From NCBI RefSeq assembly GCF_954871325.1, contig NC_088775.1, positions 55,839,561 through 55,903,560 on the forward strand: a stretch of DNA of 64,000 bases, in the 5' to 3' direction. Every line of letters begins with the position of its first letter. The stretch's first letter is position 1. A program made the translations under genes and the position numbers. Origin of the DNA: Gordionus sp. m RMFG-2023 (Eukaryota > Nematomorpha > Gordioida > Chordodea > Parachordodidae). Below are positions 42,580 to 54,032 of the stretch, piece after piece. Under the pieces are notes generated by a model. It searched no databases. It had not been told where the DNA came from and was given only the letters and a program-made list of their open reading frames with translations.

Positions 42580-44152
42580 GTAAATAACAGAGTTGTTAAA
42601 GTATCTAGATACAAGTATCTAGATACTGTATCTAGATATAAAAATGTAGTATCTGTATCTGTATCAAGATAGATTTTTTAGAAAGGTATCTGTATCTTGT
42701 ATCTAGATATTTTTTAGAGGTATCTGTATCTGTTTTTAGATACTTTTTAAGATACATTTTATATACCCCTTTTTTTATTATAAATAAAAATATTTGACTG
42801 TAAAATTTATTTTATTTCATATGAGCTTATGAAATAAATAAATATATATATATTATATATTAATATTTATTAATACTATAATAAAGAATTATATATACAT
42901 AAAATATTAAAACTTATATATAAAAAATATATATAAATATTCATTAATTTAAATATTATGTCCTAGTTTATCAATAAACCATACAAATTTTAATATTACA
43001 ATATGGAAATGGTAAATTTTATTTTATAACTAAATTTTTAAGTTTATATATTTATTTAGATCTATATCGATGAAGAAGAGGAAGCAACAAGTTCTATTGC
43101 TTTACCATGGCCAAATTGAGCATATTTTAAAATAATATCTCAAAACAAAGAAAACAATTAATTCTCTGATGGTAAAAGGTTTCCCGTGTCTACCTAAAAA
43201 TACAAAAATATCCGTCGTCAGTATGACTTCAACGTGCAATATCGTGAAGCACATAAGGGTATAGATATTATATATTTAAAATTCTAATTAAAATTTTAAG
43301 AGAAAATATCCAACCTTGTTAACAAAAATAAAAAAGGGGAAGGAAAATAAATTACTAAAGAAAATATTGGCAAGGCTCATCCTCCAATAATATTTTTGCT
43401 AAAAGACCTTTGACTTAAACTCAAGGCACTTTAGATGATTTAACTATTGCTTTTATTATAGATGGCATGCAGCCATTATAAAAGAAAACAATTGATACAA
43501 AGATTAGCTGGTGAATTATCAAAGTCATCAACTGACTGCAAGCAAATAACCTGCCAAAAAAAAAATAATTTAATTTCAGATTTTTTTCAGTACCCTACAG
43601 CAGATATAATTTCTAAATCAACAAATTTTAAATAACTTTTTCAAAAATAAATGTAGAGATTTTAGCATTTTTAAAGAACTGATATAAAATTGTTATTTAT
43701 TAAATATAACACTACAATTCCTTCAAGCGCCCCTGTGGAAAGACTATTTAGTGTTGCTAAAAATGTCTTCACAGATAAACGAGGATGCCTAAATGATCAA
43801 AATTTTGAAAATATTTTATTACTGAAATCTAATAATTATTTAATCATATATTTTCATATATTATATTAAAATTATAATTTTAGTTATATTCTGATAAATG
43901 TTATATCGCGTCAATAAATTTTTAGCTCATTTCATGAATTTTTACAATATAATATTAATTTAGGTTTATGCAAACCTATAAGAGCATAAAAAAATGTATC
44001 TATATACAGATACATTTAAAAATTGTATCTGTATCTTGATAACTTTTTAGACGCTGTATCTGTATCTGTATCTAGATAACTTTTGAGACTATGTATCTGT
44101 ATCGGTATCTAGATCCAGTTAAAAAGTATCTTTTAACAACTCTGGTAAATAA
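42580..44152 (+). mobile_element. hAT element with GTATCTAGATAC ends, perfect 8-bp duplication
   Basis: 42588-44144 starts CAGAGTTGTTAAAGTATCTA and ends AAAGTATCTTTTAACAACTCTG, flanked by GTAAATAA on both sides (42580-42587, 44145-44152). The palindrome GTATCTAGATAC and variants repeat many times in about 190 bp at the left end and about 160 bp at the right. Inside are transposase remnants (43060-43850). Internally deleted, non-autonomous. Confidence 0.92.
43060..43850 (+). pseudogene. hAT transposase remnants: BED finger and dimerisation end
   Basis: About 43,110-43,260 carries BED-like pieces (FSDGKRFPV, then MTSTCNIVKHIRV, matching the SxSNLxxHLK end of BED fingers). 43,690-43,845 encodes LLFIKYNTTIPSSAPVERLF then SVAKNVFTDKRGCLNDQNFE, the hAT C-terminal dimerisation domain with the catalytic Glu of VERLF. 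The catalytic middle is missing or scrambled. Confidence 0.8.
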
Positions 44153-45045
44153 TGATACTATATATATATGGTTTTATATAGAAAGAGAAGATATTCTTTC
44201 TTTTTTACTTTTACTTATTTTTTTTTCGCATATAATTTTTAAATTTTTACTTTTATTTTTCTTAAATTAATTTTATTTTTTAATTTTTCTTATGTTAATT
44301 TATAATTTATTTATTTACAATTAATATTATTTAATAAAGTAATTAGTTTAATTTTTTAAAAAAAAACCACACCACAGCCACCACCACATAAAGTTGAATA
44401 TTTAGAGTTCATGTAAAATTTGAATATGTATATAGTTAATAATACGACGAGTATTATATTATGTAAATAATGATACTATATTAATATGGTTTTATATAGA
44501 AAGAGAAGATCTCTTTTTTACTTATTTTTTTTTCGCATATAATTTTTAATTTTTTACTTTTATTTTTCTTAAATTAATTTTATTTTTGTTATGTTAATTT
44601 ATAATTTATTTAATTACAATTAATATTATTTAATAAAGTAATTAGTATTTAATTTTTTAAAAAAAACCACCACCACAGCCACCATATAAAGTTGAATATT
44701 TAGAGTTTATGTAAAATTTGAATATGTATATTGTTAATAATACAACGAGTATTATATTATGTAAATAATGATACTGTATATATATATGGTTTTATAGAGA
44801 AAGAGAAGATATTCTTTCTTTTTTACTTTTACTTATTTTTTTTGCATATAATTTTTAATTTTTTATTTTACTTTTTCTTAAATTAATTTATTTTTTTATG
44901 TTTTCTTTTTATATTAATTTATATAACTTATAATTAATTATTAGTATTTAATAAAGGATTTAAAACTATAATTTTAGTATTTAATTTTATTTATATTTTA
45001 TATTTGGGTTCCTAATCTCCCAATCCAAATTCTCCCAACTACAAC

Positions 45046-45772
45046 AGTAATAATCTTAAATTACATAGCCACACAAATAGTAAATGCTGGTTAATTTGCA
45101 GTCATAGCCATGACACTCACGATGTTAACTCATATTAGAATTTATTATGTTAGATAAATTGATAAAACAAAAACACTAAAAATCTTTAGAATAAATTATT
45201 AAATATATTGAATTCTTGAGTTATTTACACGGCAAGGATGCCATATTAGAAATGAAACATTTTGTAACTATAAAATAAGAACCAGAGTGATATGATGAAA
45301 GCAATTAAGATTTTATATATTATTGACTCACCACCTCTAGTTGGTATATTATATCTTATAATAATTGTAGTTTGTAATAATATCAAAAATATACTCGTAT
45401 TAAAAATTTAACTCAAAACTGTTTTTCAAAGAAGAAAAAGATAACTTTCCTGAAAACACGTTAAAAAAAAGAGAATAAAAGTTATCTAATTTATTACATC
45501 CATTGCGGGATGAATAATAAGATATATTATTTTTAATAATATATTTTAATAAATAGATGGCGTTAAAGAAATGAATGCAAATTGTTACTTAGTTTATTAT
45601 CAAAAGCATTTATTAGTAAAATTTATTATAATATTAACTGTAATATATTATATAACTTAAACAATTAAATATAATAGAGGATTATAAACTATATGTTTAC
45701 TTACTTTTATAAAGAAATCTCTTATACTTATTTGGGCCTTGAAAATATTTTTAGCAAGAGGCATGGTAATTA
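45046..45772. repeat. Duplicated unit, copy 1, block B
   Basis: About 400 bases from 45,046 are nearly identical to 48,417 onward, including TTGCAGTCATAGCCATGACA and CACGGCAAGGATGCCATATT. The rest (to ...GAGGCATGGTAATTA) is more diverged, with gaps. Confidence 0.88.
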
Positions 45773-45920
45773 CGTGATACGTGATAAAAGCGTTTTCGCC
45801 CTCTGGTTGTGGGTACAACAGAGCTACGCTAGGTTTTCCTCAAAATCCATCAAACTGGATAGTTAATTAGGGGTAGAAAAATGAGGAGCCCTTCACACGT
45901 TTGTGGGCAAGCCGCACGTA

Positions 45921-46159
45921 CTTGTAGGTAGTGTTGTTAAACGGCTCGTTTTAAGCCGATTTTTAAAAACGGCTAACTCAATATTTCATCCAAAATAATA
46001 TTAATAAAGCCTGAAGATTTTGCTTGTAGAAGGAACAAAGGTTTGGACATTTATCAGCGAAATCTCGTAGCTTAGGCAACATTTTTCTGGCTAAAATATT
46101 GAGTTAGCCGTTTTTAAAAATTGGCTCAAAACGAGTCGTTTAACAACACTACTTGTAGG
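45921..46159. mobile_element. 223-bp hAT MITE, perfect palindrome arms and 8-bp duplication
   Basis: 45929-46151 begins TAGTGTTGTTAAACGGCTCG and ends CGAGTCGTTTAACAACACTA, with arms of about 58 bp that are nearly perfect. CTTGTAGG flanks both sides (45921-45928, 46152-46159). It is the youngest member of a family with decayed copies at about 10017, 21031, 23084 and perhaps 28239. Confidence 0.92.
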
Positions 46160-46459
46160 CGCAACATTTCGAAAAAAGTTGCTTAAACCTCTATAGGCTT
46201 AGTAAAAAGGAGTGGGGTAAAAAAAGAGCCTATACCCGAGAACTACAGTATAATTTAATTACTTTAAAGGTGGGTGATGGCTGATTTTAAGTTTAAATTC
46301 TTTAATGTAAGTTTTAATGATTACTATCACTATTAAGATTTCATAGAATCTGTAAATAAATATGATCAAAATAAAAAAATTTGCCTGAACACTAGATATT
46401 TATTTTTTTATTAATGAACCCATACAATACAGTAATCATAGTCTATGTTCAATTTAATG

Positions 46460-46995
46460 TAACCATTTCAGCTTCAAAGGGAATTGAGTGGGATATAAAT
46501 ATTTAATATAAAATTGGATGATCCTTTGCTCTTTTAAATTGCAAAAGGATGTAGATATATACAATCAAGAGTGGAATGAAATGTTCAATAACTTAATTGT
46601 GTGATCTTTTGGTTCTTATATTTACAAGAATAAAGAATTCAATATATCTAATTGTGTGACCCTTCACTTAACTTTGGATCTGATATACTCAACAATTTAA
46701 AATAGATCAAATGAAACCATTCCAGTTTAGAAGTTATATGTGTAAGTAAACTTATAATTGCAAAAGGAAGTGTAGAATATTATAATAAATCTAATTGTAT
46801 GGTTATTTTTTACATACTGAGTGGAATAAAAAAAATTCAATATAATATTGCATGTCTTTTAATCCTTATAAAGAATTAAGATATTCTATGTATAATCAAG
46901 AGTGGAATGAAATGTTCAATAACCAAATTGTGTGGTCTTTTAGATCTATCTGATATACACTACAAAGTTAAAATAGATCAAATGTAACTATTCCA
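46460..46995. repeat. Diverged tandem repeat, unit of about 300 bp
   Basis: ATCAAGAGTGGAATGAAATG followed by TTCAATAAC occurs at 46,563 and 46,888. TAGATCAAATG(A/T)AAC(C/T)ATTCCAGTTT occurs at 46,701 and 46,974. Confidence 0.65.
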
Positions 46996-47065
46996 GTTTA
47001 AAGGTATATGTATAAAAAAAGATGTATTTATCTACATTATAGTTAATAAATGCTACTTCCTTAAA

Positions 47066-47255
47066 AGGGATTTATAGATGCAATATTATTACAGTTCTAA
47101 AAACATGTCCATAATTACGGTTCCACAGGTACCAAAATCTTTCTTTAGGTGTAACTAAGGGATTCACAAATGCAAGATCATTACAGTTCTATATATGTAC
47201 ATAATTGGGGTACACAAGTACCAAAACCTCTCTTTAGATGTAACTATCTATGTAC
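47066..47255. repeat. Two tandem copies of a unit of about 97 bp
   Basis: GCAATATTATTACAGTTCTA...CATAATTACGGTTCCACAGG...CTTTCTTTAGGTGTAACTA (47,070) is followed by a diverged copy ending CTCTCTTTAGATGTAACTA (47,248). Confidence 0.7.
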
Positions 47256-47348
47256 TGACCATGATTCAAATGTATATAAGATAGGAAATTTCATGTTATA
47301 ATTATAAATTGTATAAGCTGGAAGTAAATAATTAACAAAATATCTTAC

Positions 47349-47468
47349 CTTGAGGATCTTCTGATAAATATAAAGCTTCTTGAAAATAATTCCATAACTT
47401 TGAATATTCTTCATAGGACTTCAATTAGTGTTTACATGGCATACCCACCACCGATATTATAGTTTGAT
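47349..47468 (-). other. Exon-like segment with splice signals, coding uncertain
   Basis: On the minus strand TTTTTTTAG precedes 47468 and a consensus donor CAAG|GTAAGA follows 47349. The frame just before the donor reads SYEEYSKLWNYFQEALYLSE then DPQ, which looks like real protein. All three frames of the full 120-nt segment carry a stop, so either a shorter exon (about 77 nt, acceptor ATTGAAG) is used or it is a decayed exon. Family not recognised. Confidence 0.35.
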
Positions 47469-47599
47469 CTAAAAAAATAAATATACATTATAATAATAAC
47501 TTCTAATATAGTATTGAATCTTGGTATTCTATATTGTGATTGAGGATAACAAATTTTATTTCGTTTCATTGGAAACCGGACCCGAAAAACCGATAGATT

Positions 47600-47783
47600 A
47601 AATTTAAAGATGAATAATATAGTTGATTAGTGATTTTGAACTCGGTTATTACAATATTAAATTTTAATTTTCAATTAATAAATGATTAATATTTATTTAA
47701 TTAGGATTATATAATAATTTAAATAATAAATGTCAATTAAGCTTCAACTGTTAATGCTAAATATATATTTAGTTAGTGATACT
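47600..47783. repeat. Duplicated unit, copy 1, block C
   Basis: Matches 49,164-49,345: AAATTTAAAGATGAATAATA, GTGATTTTGAACTCGG, and TTCAACTGTTAATGCTAAAT. Confidence 0.8.
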
Positions 47784-48182
47784 CAGTGGCGTAGCTACGG
47801 GGGTGGTTTTCGGGTTTGGACCCCTCCCAAGCTAAATCTTTTTTCCAGATTATAAGTTCAAAAGACTTAAAAGTGACTTTACATTAAATAAATGCCATTA
47901 GTATTTGTATTTTTCTGTTTTGATGTTTGTGGAAGGATATTATATTACTATTCAAATTATTCTGGATAGTATTATTATAGAGTCATTGAGAATAATCTAC
48001 TAAATTATAATAACATATTGATGCATTTAAAAAATATATTTATTATATATTATAGAAGATATGGTTATGATTGGAAAAGGGCCTAAGGCCCGTTAAAGGG
48101 GGCCTGGGGGGCGAAGCCCCCAGGCTTTTATATGTATGGACCCCCTCTAAGAAAAATTCCTAGCTACGCCACTGGTGATACT
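47776..48182. mobile_element. hAT MITE, 391 bp, GTGGCGTAGC tips, perfect 8-bp duplication
   Basis: 47784-48174 starts CAGTGGCGTAGCTACGGGGG and ends CCTAGCTACGCCACTG, flanked by GTGATACT (47776-47783, 48175-48182). A GC-rich palindrome GGGGGGCGAAGCCCCC lies near the right end. It sits exactly at the junction of copy 1 and copy 2 of the duplicated unit. Confidence 0.92.
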
Positions 48183-49345
48183 AACCAAATCAACAATTCT
48201 TGCAGAAGATAATATAAACGACCAACCCAAATCATAAAACAATATGGTGGTTAGAGCTTCCTCTTAGATGACATGTTGGAAGCTAGATAAGTAATTAAAA
48301 AAGTAGTGTGAGATATTAAATTTCTAAAAGATTATCATCCATTTTCAATGATATATAAACGACTATAGACAATTATTGCTTATCTAAATATGTAATCATA
48401 TGCTCTCAGAAGCTATAGTAATAATCTTAAATTATATGGCCACACAAATAATAGATGCTGGTTAATTTGCAGTCATAGCCATGACACTCACGATGTTAAC
48501 TCATATTAGAATTTATTATGTTAGATAAATTGATAAAACAAAAACACTAAAAATCTTTAGAATAAATTATTAAATATATTGAATTCTTGAGTTATTTACA
48601 CGGCAAGGATGCCATATTAGAAATGAAACATTTTGTAACTATAAAATAAGAACCAGAGTGATATGATGAAAGCAATTAAGATTTTATATATTATTGACTC
48701 ACCACCTCTAGTTGGTATATTATATCTTATAATAATTGTAGTTTGTAATAATATCAAAAATATACTCGTATTAAAAATATAACTCAAAACTGTTTTCAAT
48801 AACTTCCCTGAAAACACGTAAAAAAAGAGAAGAAAATATATCTAATTTATTACATTCATTGTGAGATGAATAATAAGATGTTTAATTTTTTTTAAAATAA
48901 ATAGATGGCGTTAAAGAATTGAATGCAAATTGTTACTTATGTTTATTATCAAAAGCATTTATTTGTAAAATTTATTAAAATATTAACTGAAATATATTAT
49001 ATTATAACTGTCAAATACGTCTGTACAACTGGCAATTTACCTAATATTTTATAACCAATTATATATATTAGAGGATTATAAACTATATATCTACACTTTT
49101 TATAAAGATTTCTCTTATACTTATTTGTACTTTGAAAATATTTTTAGGAAGAGGCATGATAATTAAATTTAAAAATGAATAATATAGTTAGTGATTTTGA
49201 ACTCGGCTAATTACAATATTAAATTTGCTAATTTTCAATTAATAAATGATTATATATATTTAATTAGGGTTATATAATAATTTAAATAATAAAAGTCAAT
49301 TAAGTTTCAACTGTTAATGCTAAATTAATATTTAGAGATTGATAT
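48181..49345. repeat. Duplicated unit, copy 2 (compact A-B-C)
   Basis: Blocks A (48181-48416), B (48417-49162) and C (49163-49345) lie end to end. The same blocks in copy 1 (41753-47783) are separated by about 3.1 and 1.8 kb of extra DNA. A minus-strand frame at 48617-48817 is hydrophobic with several splice-like sites but no recognised family. Confidence 0.82.
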
Positions 49346-49671
49346 TGACATTCTATTGTTAACACAGAATTTGATTGCAAGCTGACATAGTGAAAATATA
49401 ATTTATATGTATTAATCCAATCTAATAATTAAAATAGTGCTCATTTAATAAAAATTTAGATAGTCTTATTAATTTTTAAATAATAAAATTTAATCTATAT
49501 ATTACGTAATAAAATTATATAAGAAATCGTTCAGGGGACAATCAAAAAAATTTATTTTTAGTTCAAGGGGATATTAAGGAGCCATTAAAAAAAGAATTTT
49601 GCGTCAGGGGGGCTATTCAAATTTTTCAGGGGGCTCGAGCCCCTGCGCTCCCCTCCCTAGTGACGCCACTG
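49346..49671. repeat. hAT-like right end (CTAGTGACGCCACTG)
   Basis: GGGGGCTCGAGCCCC palindrome, then CTCCCCTCCCTAGTGACGCC to ACTG at 49671. It may pair with the left end at 41272. Confidence 0.5.
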
Positions 49672-50668
49672 AATCTTGTTTTAATAAATTTTATAATATA
49701 TTAGTATATATTTATAATTTTAAAAATTTTTTAAAAAAATTTCTTAAAAAATTACAAATTCTCTGGTGGGGTCTCACAAACCCCAATCAGTCACAAAATG
49801 CTTATATCTTAAAAACTACTCAACCGAAATATAAGAAATTTGGAATATAGATTCTAAGAAATATTTGATTTAAGCTTTAACCTTTATGTAATATCATTTC
49901 TAGAATGCCTGTGGTTTCATATACCCCACCAGAGTATTGAAGGGTTAATATAAATTTAATTCCTATCAATAGATTTTTTTATCTTTACCCCTTATTTTTT
50001 CTTAAATGCCTTTCCTAATTCAATATTGTAAAACATGTATTAAATATTTATTCATTGCTTACATTTCATTTTCTATGTCAATACATTTATTAATGTAAAT
50101 TTTATAATAAAAATAATATTACTTATCTGCTAATTAATATTTTAATAAAAGTAATCTATTTAAAAATTATTTATAATACTCATATTCATTTTAGTGCATA
50201 TTTAAGTTAAAGTAGCATTAATTTATTTAAAAATTTTAGGATTTTTTTTATTATAAAGTTGCTTTTCAGGTATCCTTATTTAACTGTTATAGGAGTAGAT
50301 AGATAAGAAGCTTGTCATATTTTGTTTGTTTTTCTATCATATAACAACTTTACTCTCTATGGTATTTTAGATAATATAACTTTTAATATATATTTAGATA
50401 CACCTGATTAATATTTTAATTTTTATTACGAGTTCCCTGTCAAAGGTTGTTATCACCACTAATATTATATTAATTTTTTATCAAGTCTAAGCCCAGTGTA
50501 TGTTTTTTTCAAAAGGTTACCATAAAATAGGTTTTTTCTACAATAGCAGACATAAAATTTCAATAAAATAATATATTCTTAATTTATGGAATTTATAATG
50601 TGTAATATTAATGATTATTAATGTTATATATCATTTATAATTTTTGCAAATAATATTTGTATCAAAAG
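49672..50668. other. A+T-rich stretch without recognised gene
   Basis: No coding segment or clear repeat end found. Confidence 0.3.
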
Positions 50669-50984
50669 TACTGATGTAAACGTTACTTCAAAAATGAACG
50701 CGTTACTCGTTACGTCTAAAAAGAAACGCGTTATTATTATTCGTTACCTTATGTAAAAAGGAACTCGCGTTACTGGCTTGTCAAAAGTAACGGGTTACTG
50801 TTTACTTGAAAAATTAAAATATATATATATAAACTTCCTATATATATATAAACTATAAATAACATTATACAAAAATAATATATTATAAGATGAGATCTTT
50901 TTATAATTATTTTTTTTCTTATATATAATATAAATAAAATTATATAACATAAGAAAAGATATTTTTATAATTATTTTTTTAAAA

Positions 50985-51115
50985 AACAACAAATGAGTTT
51001 CAAAATTTTGATTAGATAAGCAAAAGAATGCTCAAAACATCTTTTGCTGTGCTTAATACACGTTCAACAGGTGCAAAACACGAGTGGGTTGTATTATATA
51101 AATAAAAATTTTAAT
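50985..51115 (-). pseudogene. hAT transposase C-terminal remnant
   Basis: On the minus strand the segment reads APVERVLSTAKDVLS, then a short gap, then NQNFETHLLF, which parallels APVERLFSVAKNVF...DQNFENILLL of the hAT relic at 43690. Frames shift within it. Confidence 0.6.
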
Positions 51116-51849
51116 TGATTTATTTAAAAAAAAATTCCTTATTTTGAAAAAAGATTAATAGATCATCTTTAAAATAATCTACATTCAAATCCTTATGAAT
51201 TTTTTTTTAAAATCTTTAACAGAAAATAGTCTGGTATGTGTGTTATTCTAAGTCTGCCTTTTCTTTAGTCGGCTAATCTAATTTAAGTTGCCGGTGAATT
51301 ATTGCTGATAGTATATGTTCATCTTTATATATATGTTCGAATCTATTGAAATTAAATATAATTAAAATATAAACTGTAAACAATATTTAAACTGTATACC
51401 TTTTATCTATGTCTTGCAGGCAAGTGGCTTATCGAGACTGTCCATGTTTATTCCGCAATTGAGGAAATATTTGAGTTGGGACACTTACCTAAACTCTATA
51501 ATCTGAATTTTTGTAAAAAATGTTTCATATTACGGCCAGGGCAGGTTACATCATCTTCATTTAAAAAAATTATGTACAATTGATTTAATATTCTTTATAA
51601 AATAAATCATATTCTATTATAATAATCCTTAAAACGCCAATCAAATTTAACCAATAGTGTTCTTTTATAAAACTGTCCAATGATAATCATCATAGAAATT
51701 TTAAGCCAATAGTAATTTCCATGCTATGTATAATATGGCTAATTTACTCAAATGCATAACTACCATCATTTCAGAGGATACGATGCTATATGGAAAACTT
51801 TATAAGATATTAAGTTCCAACTAGAGAACATTGTGAAAAAGTAAAATTT
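51116..51849. other. Interior of the hAT shell, no feature recognised
   Basis: A+T-rich. Nothing coding identified between the transposase remnant and the Harbinger relic. Confidence 0.3.
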
Positions 51850-52335
51850 AGATTTTTGAGAAACATGAATTTCCAAACTGTCTTGGCTCATTAGATTTAG
51901 AGTTAGAAAATAAGAATATTTTGAGAAACATGGATTTCCAAACTGCCTTGGCTCATTAGATAAGCACATAAAAATAAAATGTTCTGCAAAATCTGGAACC
52001 CATTTTACAATTATAGACCTTTTAAATCAATTGTTTAGTTTTGCTAATAGCAATTATAATTTTATATATATATATGTGATGGTGGCATTCAGAAATAGAA
52101 GTTTATATCAAAGTAAATTTTTAATATTAATAAATTTTAATTATTTTAGAGTTAGAAAATCAAACATTTTATATTGCACAAGAATATTTTGAGAAACATA
52201 GATTTCTAAACTGCCTTGGCTCATTAAATGATAAGCACGTAAAAATAAAAAGTCCTGCAAAATCTGGAACTCTTTTTTACATTTAAATCAAATGCTTTAG
52301 CTGATAGCAATTGCAAATTTATATATATAGATAAA
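51850..52335 (+). pseudogene. PIF/Harbinger transposase relic, locally duplicated
   Basis: FEKHGFPNCLGSLDKHIKIK then CSAKSGTHF and FANSNYNFIYIYV (about 51,918-52,075) match the CLGxLDGKH(V/I) and DANYxF(L/Y) blocks of PIF/Harbinger DDE transposases. The FEKH(x)FxNCLGSL part is repeated at 51,850 and again at 52,175-52,310 (CLGSLNDKHVKIKSPAKSGT), so the fragment was duplicated in place. No other part of the gene survives. Confidence 0.65.
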
Positions 52336-53560
52336 ATATTTCTGATAATTGCTGGATTCAAGAAATAGTTGGACACAATGAAATAAAGAAAGCCATTATG
52401 AAGTAATATATGGAGGAAATAATAATCCATTTTTTTTAGAATAAATAATATATTTACTAATGTGCCTGGGCCAGGACTGGGTTTTTGATAAAAAACCGTA
52501 AATTTTTTTTATTTTAATTTAGCCTATTAAACTATGACTAACTTAAAAATATTTTTTTTTCTTTTCTAATGATAATAAATTTCAGTATTGCAAACAAAGT
52601 GATTGCCTATATACATTTAAATATCATTTATATTCATTTAAAGCAATAAATTAAATTTTTGAATATGGGCTTGGGCAAAATTTTCGAAACTTATGATAAT
52701 AGGCTTGGGATTTTTTTTCATTAAATATGGAATGGGCCTGCAAATTATTTTTACTCTTGACCTGAGCTGGAGGCTGATGAATAAATCAAGGCTCGTGAGA
52801 TCTCTAATTTCAATAACTGAATTATTTCATTTCCCATATATCTTTATTTGAACTTAAAGAAATGAGCAAACCATAGATATGCCTTATTTAAATCATTTGC
52901 AAAAAAATTTCTGATAATTGCTGGATTTAAGAAATTGTTGGAATACAAGGAAATAAAGAAAGCCATTGTGAAGTTATATATGGGGGAAATATTAATCCAT
53001 TTTTTTAGCATAAATAATATAGTTACTAATCTGCCTGGGCCCTAAAAAATTTATTTAAATTTAGCCTATTAAACAATGACTAACTTAAAAATGTATTGCA
53101 TTTTTTTTTCTTCTAATGATAATAAATTTCAGTATTGCAAAATAGTGATTGCCTAAAAAACCTATTGTTTATTTTCATTTAAAGCAATTAATTAAATTTT
53201 TGGATATGGGCTTGGGCAAAATTTTTGAAACTTATGATGGGCATGGGCTTGAATTTTTTTTATATTAAATATGGAATGGGCCTGCAAATTATTTTTACTG
53301 CTGACCTTGGCTGGGGCTGAATAATAAATCAAGGCCCGTGAATGTTTCTAATTTCAATAACGGAATTATTTCGTTTTCCCATATAACTTTATTTGAACTT
53401 AAAGGAATGGGCAAACCATAGACAAAAAAATTTCTGATAATTGCCGGACTAAGAAATTGTAGGACACAAGGAAATAAAGAAAGCCATTGTGAAGTTATAT
53501 ATGGAGGAAGTATTAATCCACTTTTTAGCATAAATCACAAATAAAAATAATGCCTGTTGT
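52336..53560. repeat. Tandem repeat of about 540 bp, just over two copies
   Basis: AATTTCTGATAATTGCTGGA...AATAAAGAAAGCCATT(A/G)TGAAGT...ATATATGG occurs at 52,345, 52,908 and 53,430. Between are matching spans with GGGCTTGGGCAAAATTTT, AATATGGAATGGGCCTGCAA and AAACCATAGA. The spans contain a GGGCCTGGGCC / GAGATCTCT hAT-MITE-like piece. Confidence 0.8.
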
Positions 53561-53629
53561 GACCTTGCCTTAAATTTACATATATTTTAGGATTTTTTAA
53601 GAACCCGTTATCAAAAATATAAGTTATTA

Positions 53630-54032
53630 GCTGATAGCCCGTCAAGAATGACGGGGAATAAGAATTTTCTTCTTTATTGAATGATGGACGAATAATAAAT
53701 TTTACCTTTATATGATGATGAATGAATCAGAAATTTTCTTATCTTATGAGATGTGATAATTTTTATTTATTTATATTAGGGTTTATTTGAAAATTTTCCA
53801 TTTTATTTTATATATATTAACGAAGTATATGATTAGTTTTTAATTATTGTGCACAAATCTTTTAAACTAAATTTTTATTCATTTGTATTTGTAATTTATA
53901 ATATAAAATATATATTCTTGCTGGAACCTCATAAGATAAAAAAATTTTGATTCATTCATTATCAAATAAAGGTAAAATTTATAAAAGAAAAAAATTCTTA
54001 TTTCCCGTCATTATTGACGGGCTATCAAAAAT
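53630..54032. mobile_element. Palindromic MITE with CCCGTCA...TGACGGG arms
   Basis: The left arm GATAGCCCGTCAAGAATGAC GGGGAATAAGAATTTTCTTC and onward through TTTTACCTTTAT and GAATGAATCA is the reverse complement of the right arm ending CCCGTCATTATTGACGGGCT ATC. Arms are about 130-150 bp. A loose extra end piece lies at 54,150-54,195. Confidence 0.7.

Larger units (their letters stand above)
42505..44990. repeat. Three tandem copies of a 297-bp unit, first split by a hAT element
   Basis: Units start ATAAAGTTGAATAT...GAGTTCATGTAAAATTTGAA at 42,505, 44,388 and 44,685. Each contains ACGACGAGTATTATATTATG, TGGTTTTATA(T/G)AGAAAGAGAA and a CACC-rich end. Copy 1 is 42,505-42,587 plus 44,145-44,387, with the hAT element between. 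Confidence 0.85.
45773..47599. other. 1.8-kb segment inserted between blocks B and C of copy 1
   Basis: Absent from copy 2, where block B runs straight into block C. It contains the 223-bp MITE, tandem repeats and the exon-like segment at 47349-47468. Confidence 0.55.

Noticed and set aside
41272-49671. One 8.4-kb hAT composite joining the ends at 41272 and 49671
   Set aside because: The tips are similar in inverted orientation, but no 8-bp target duplication is present and many independent repeats lie between; kept only as two separate ends.
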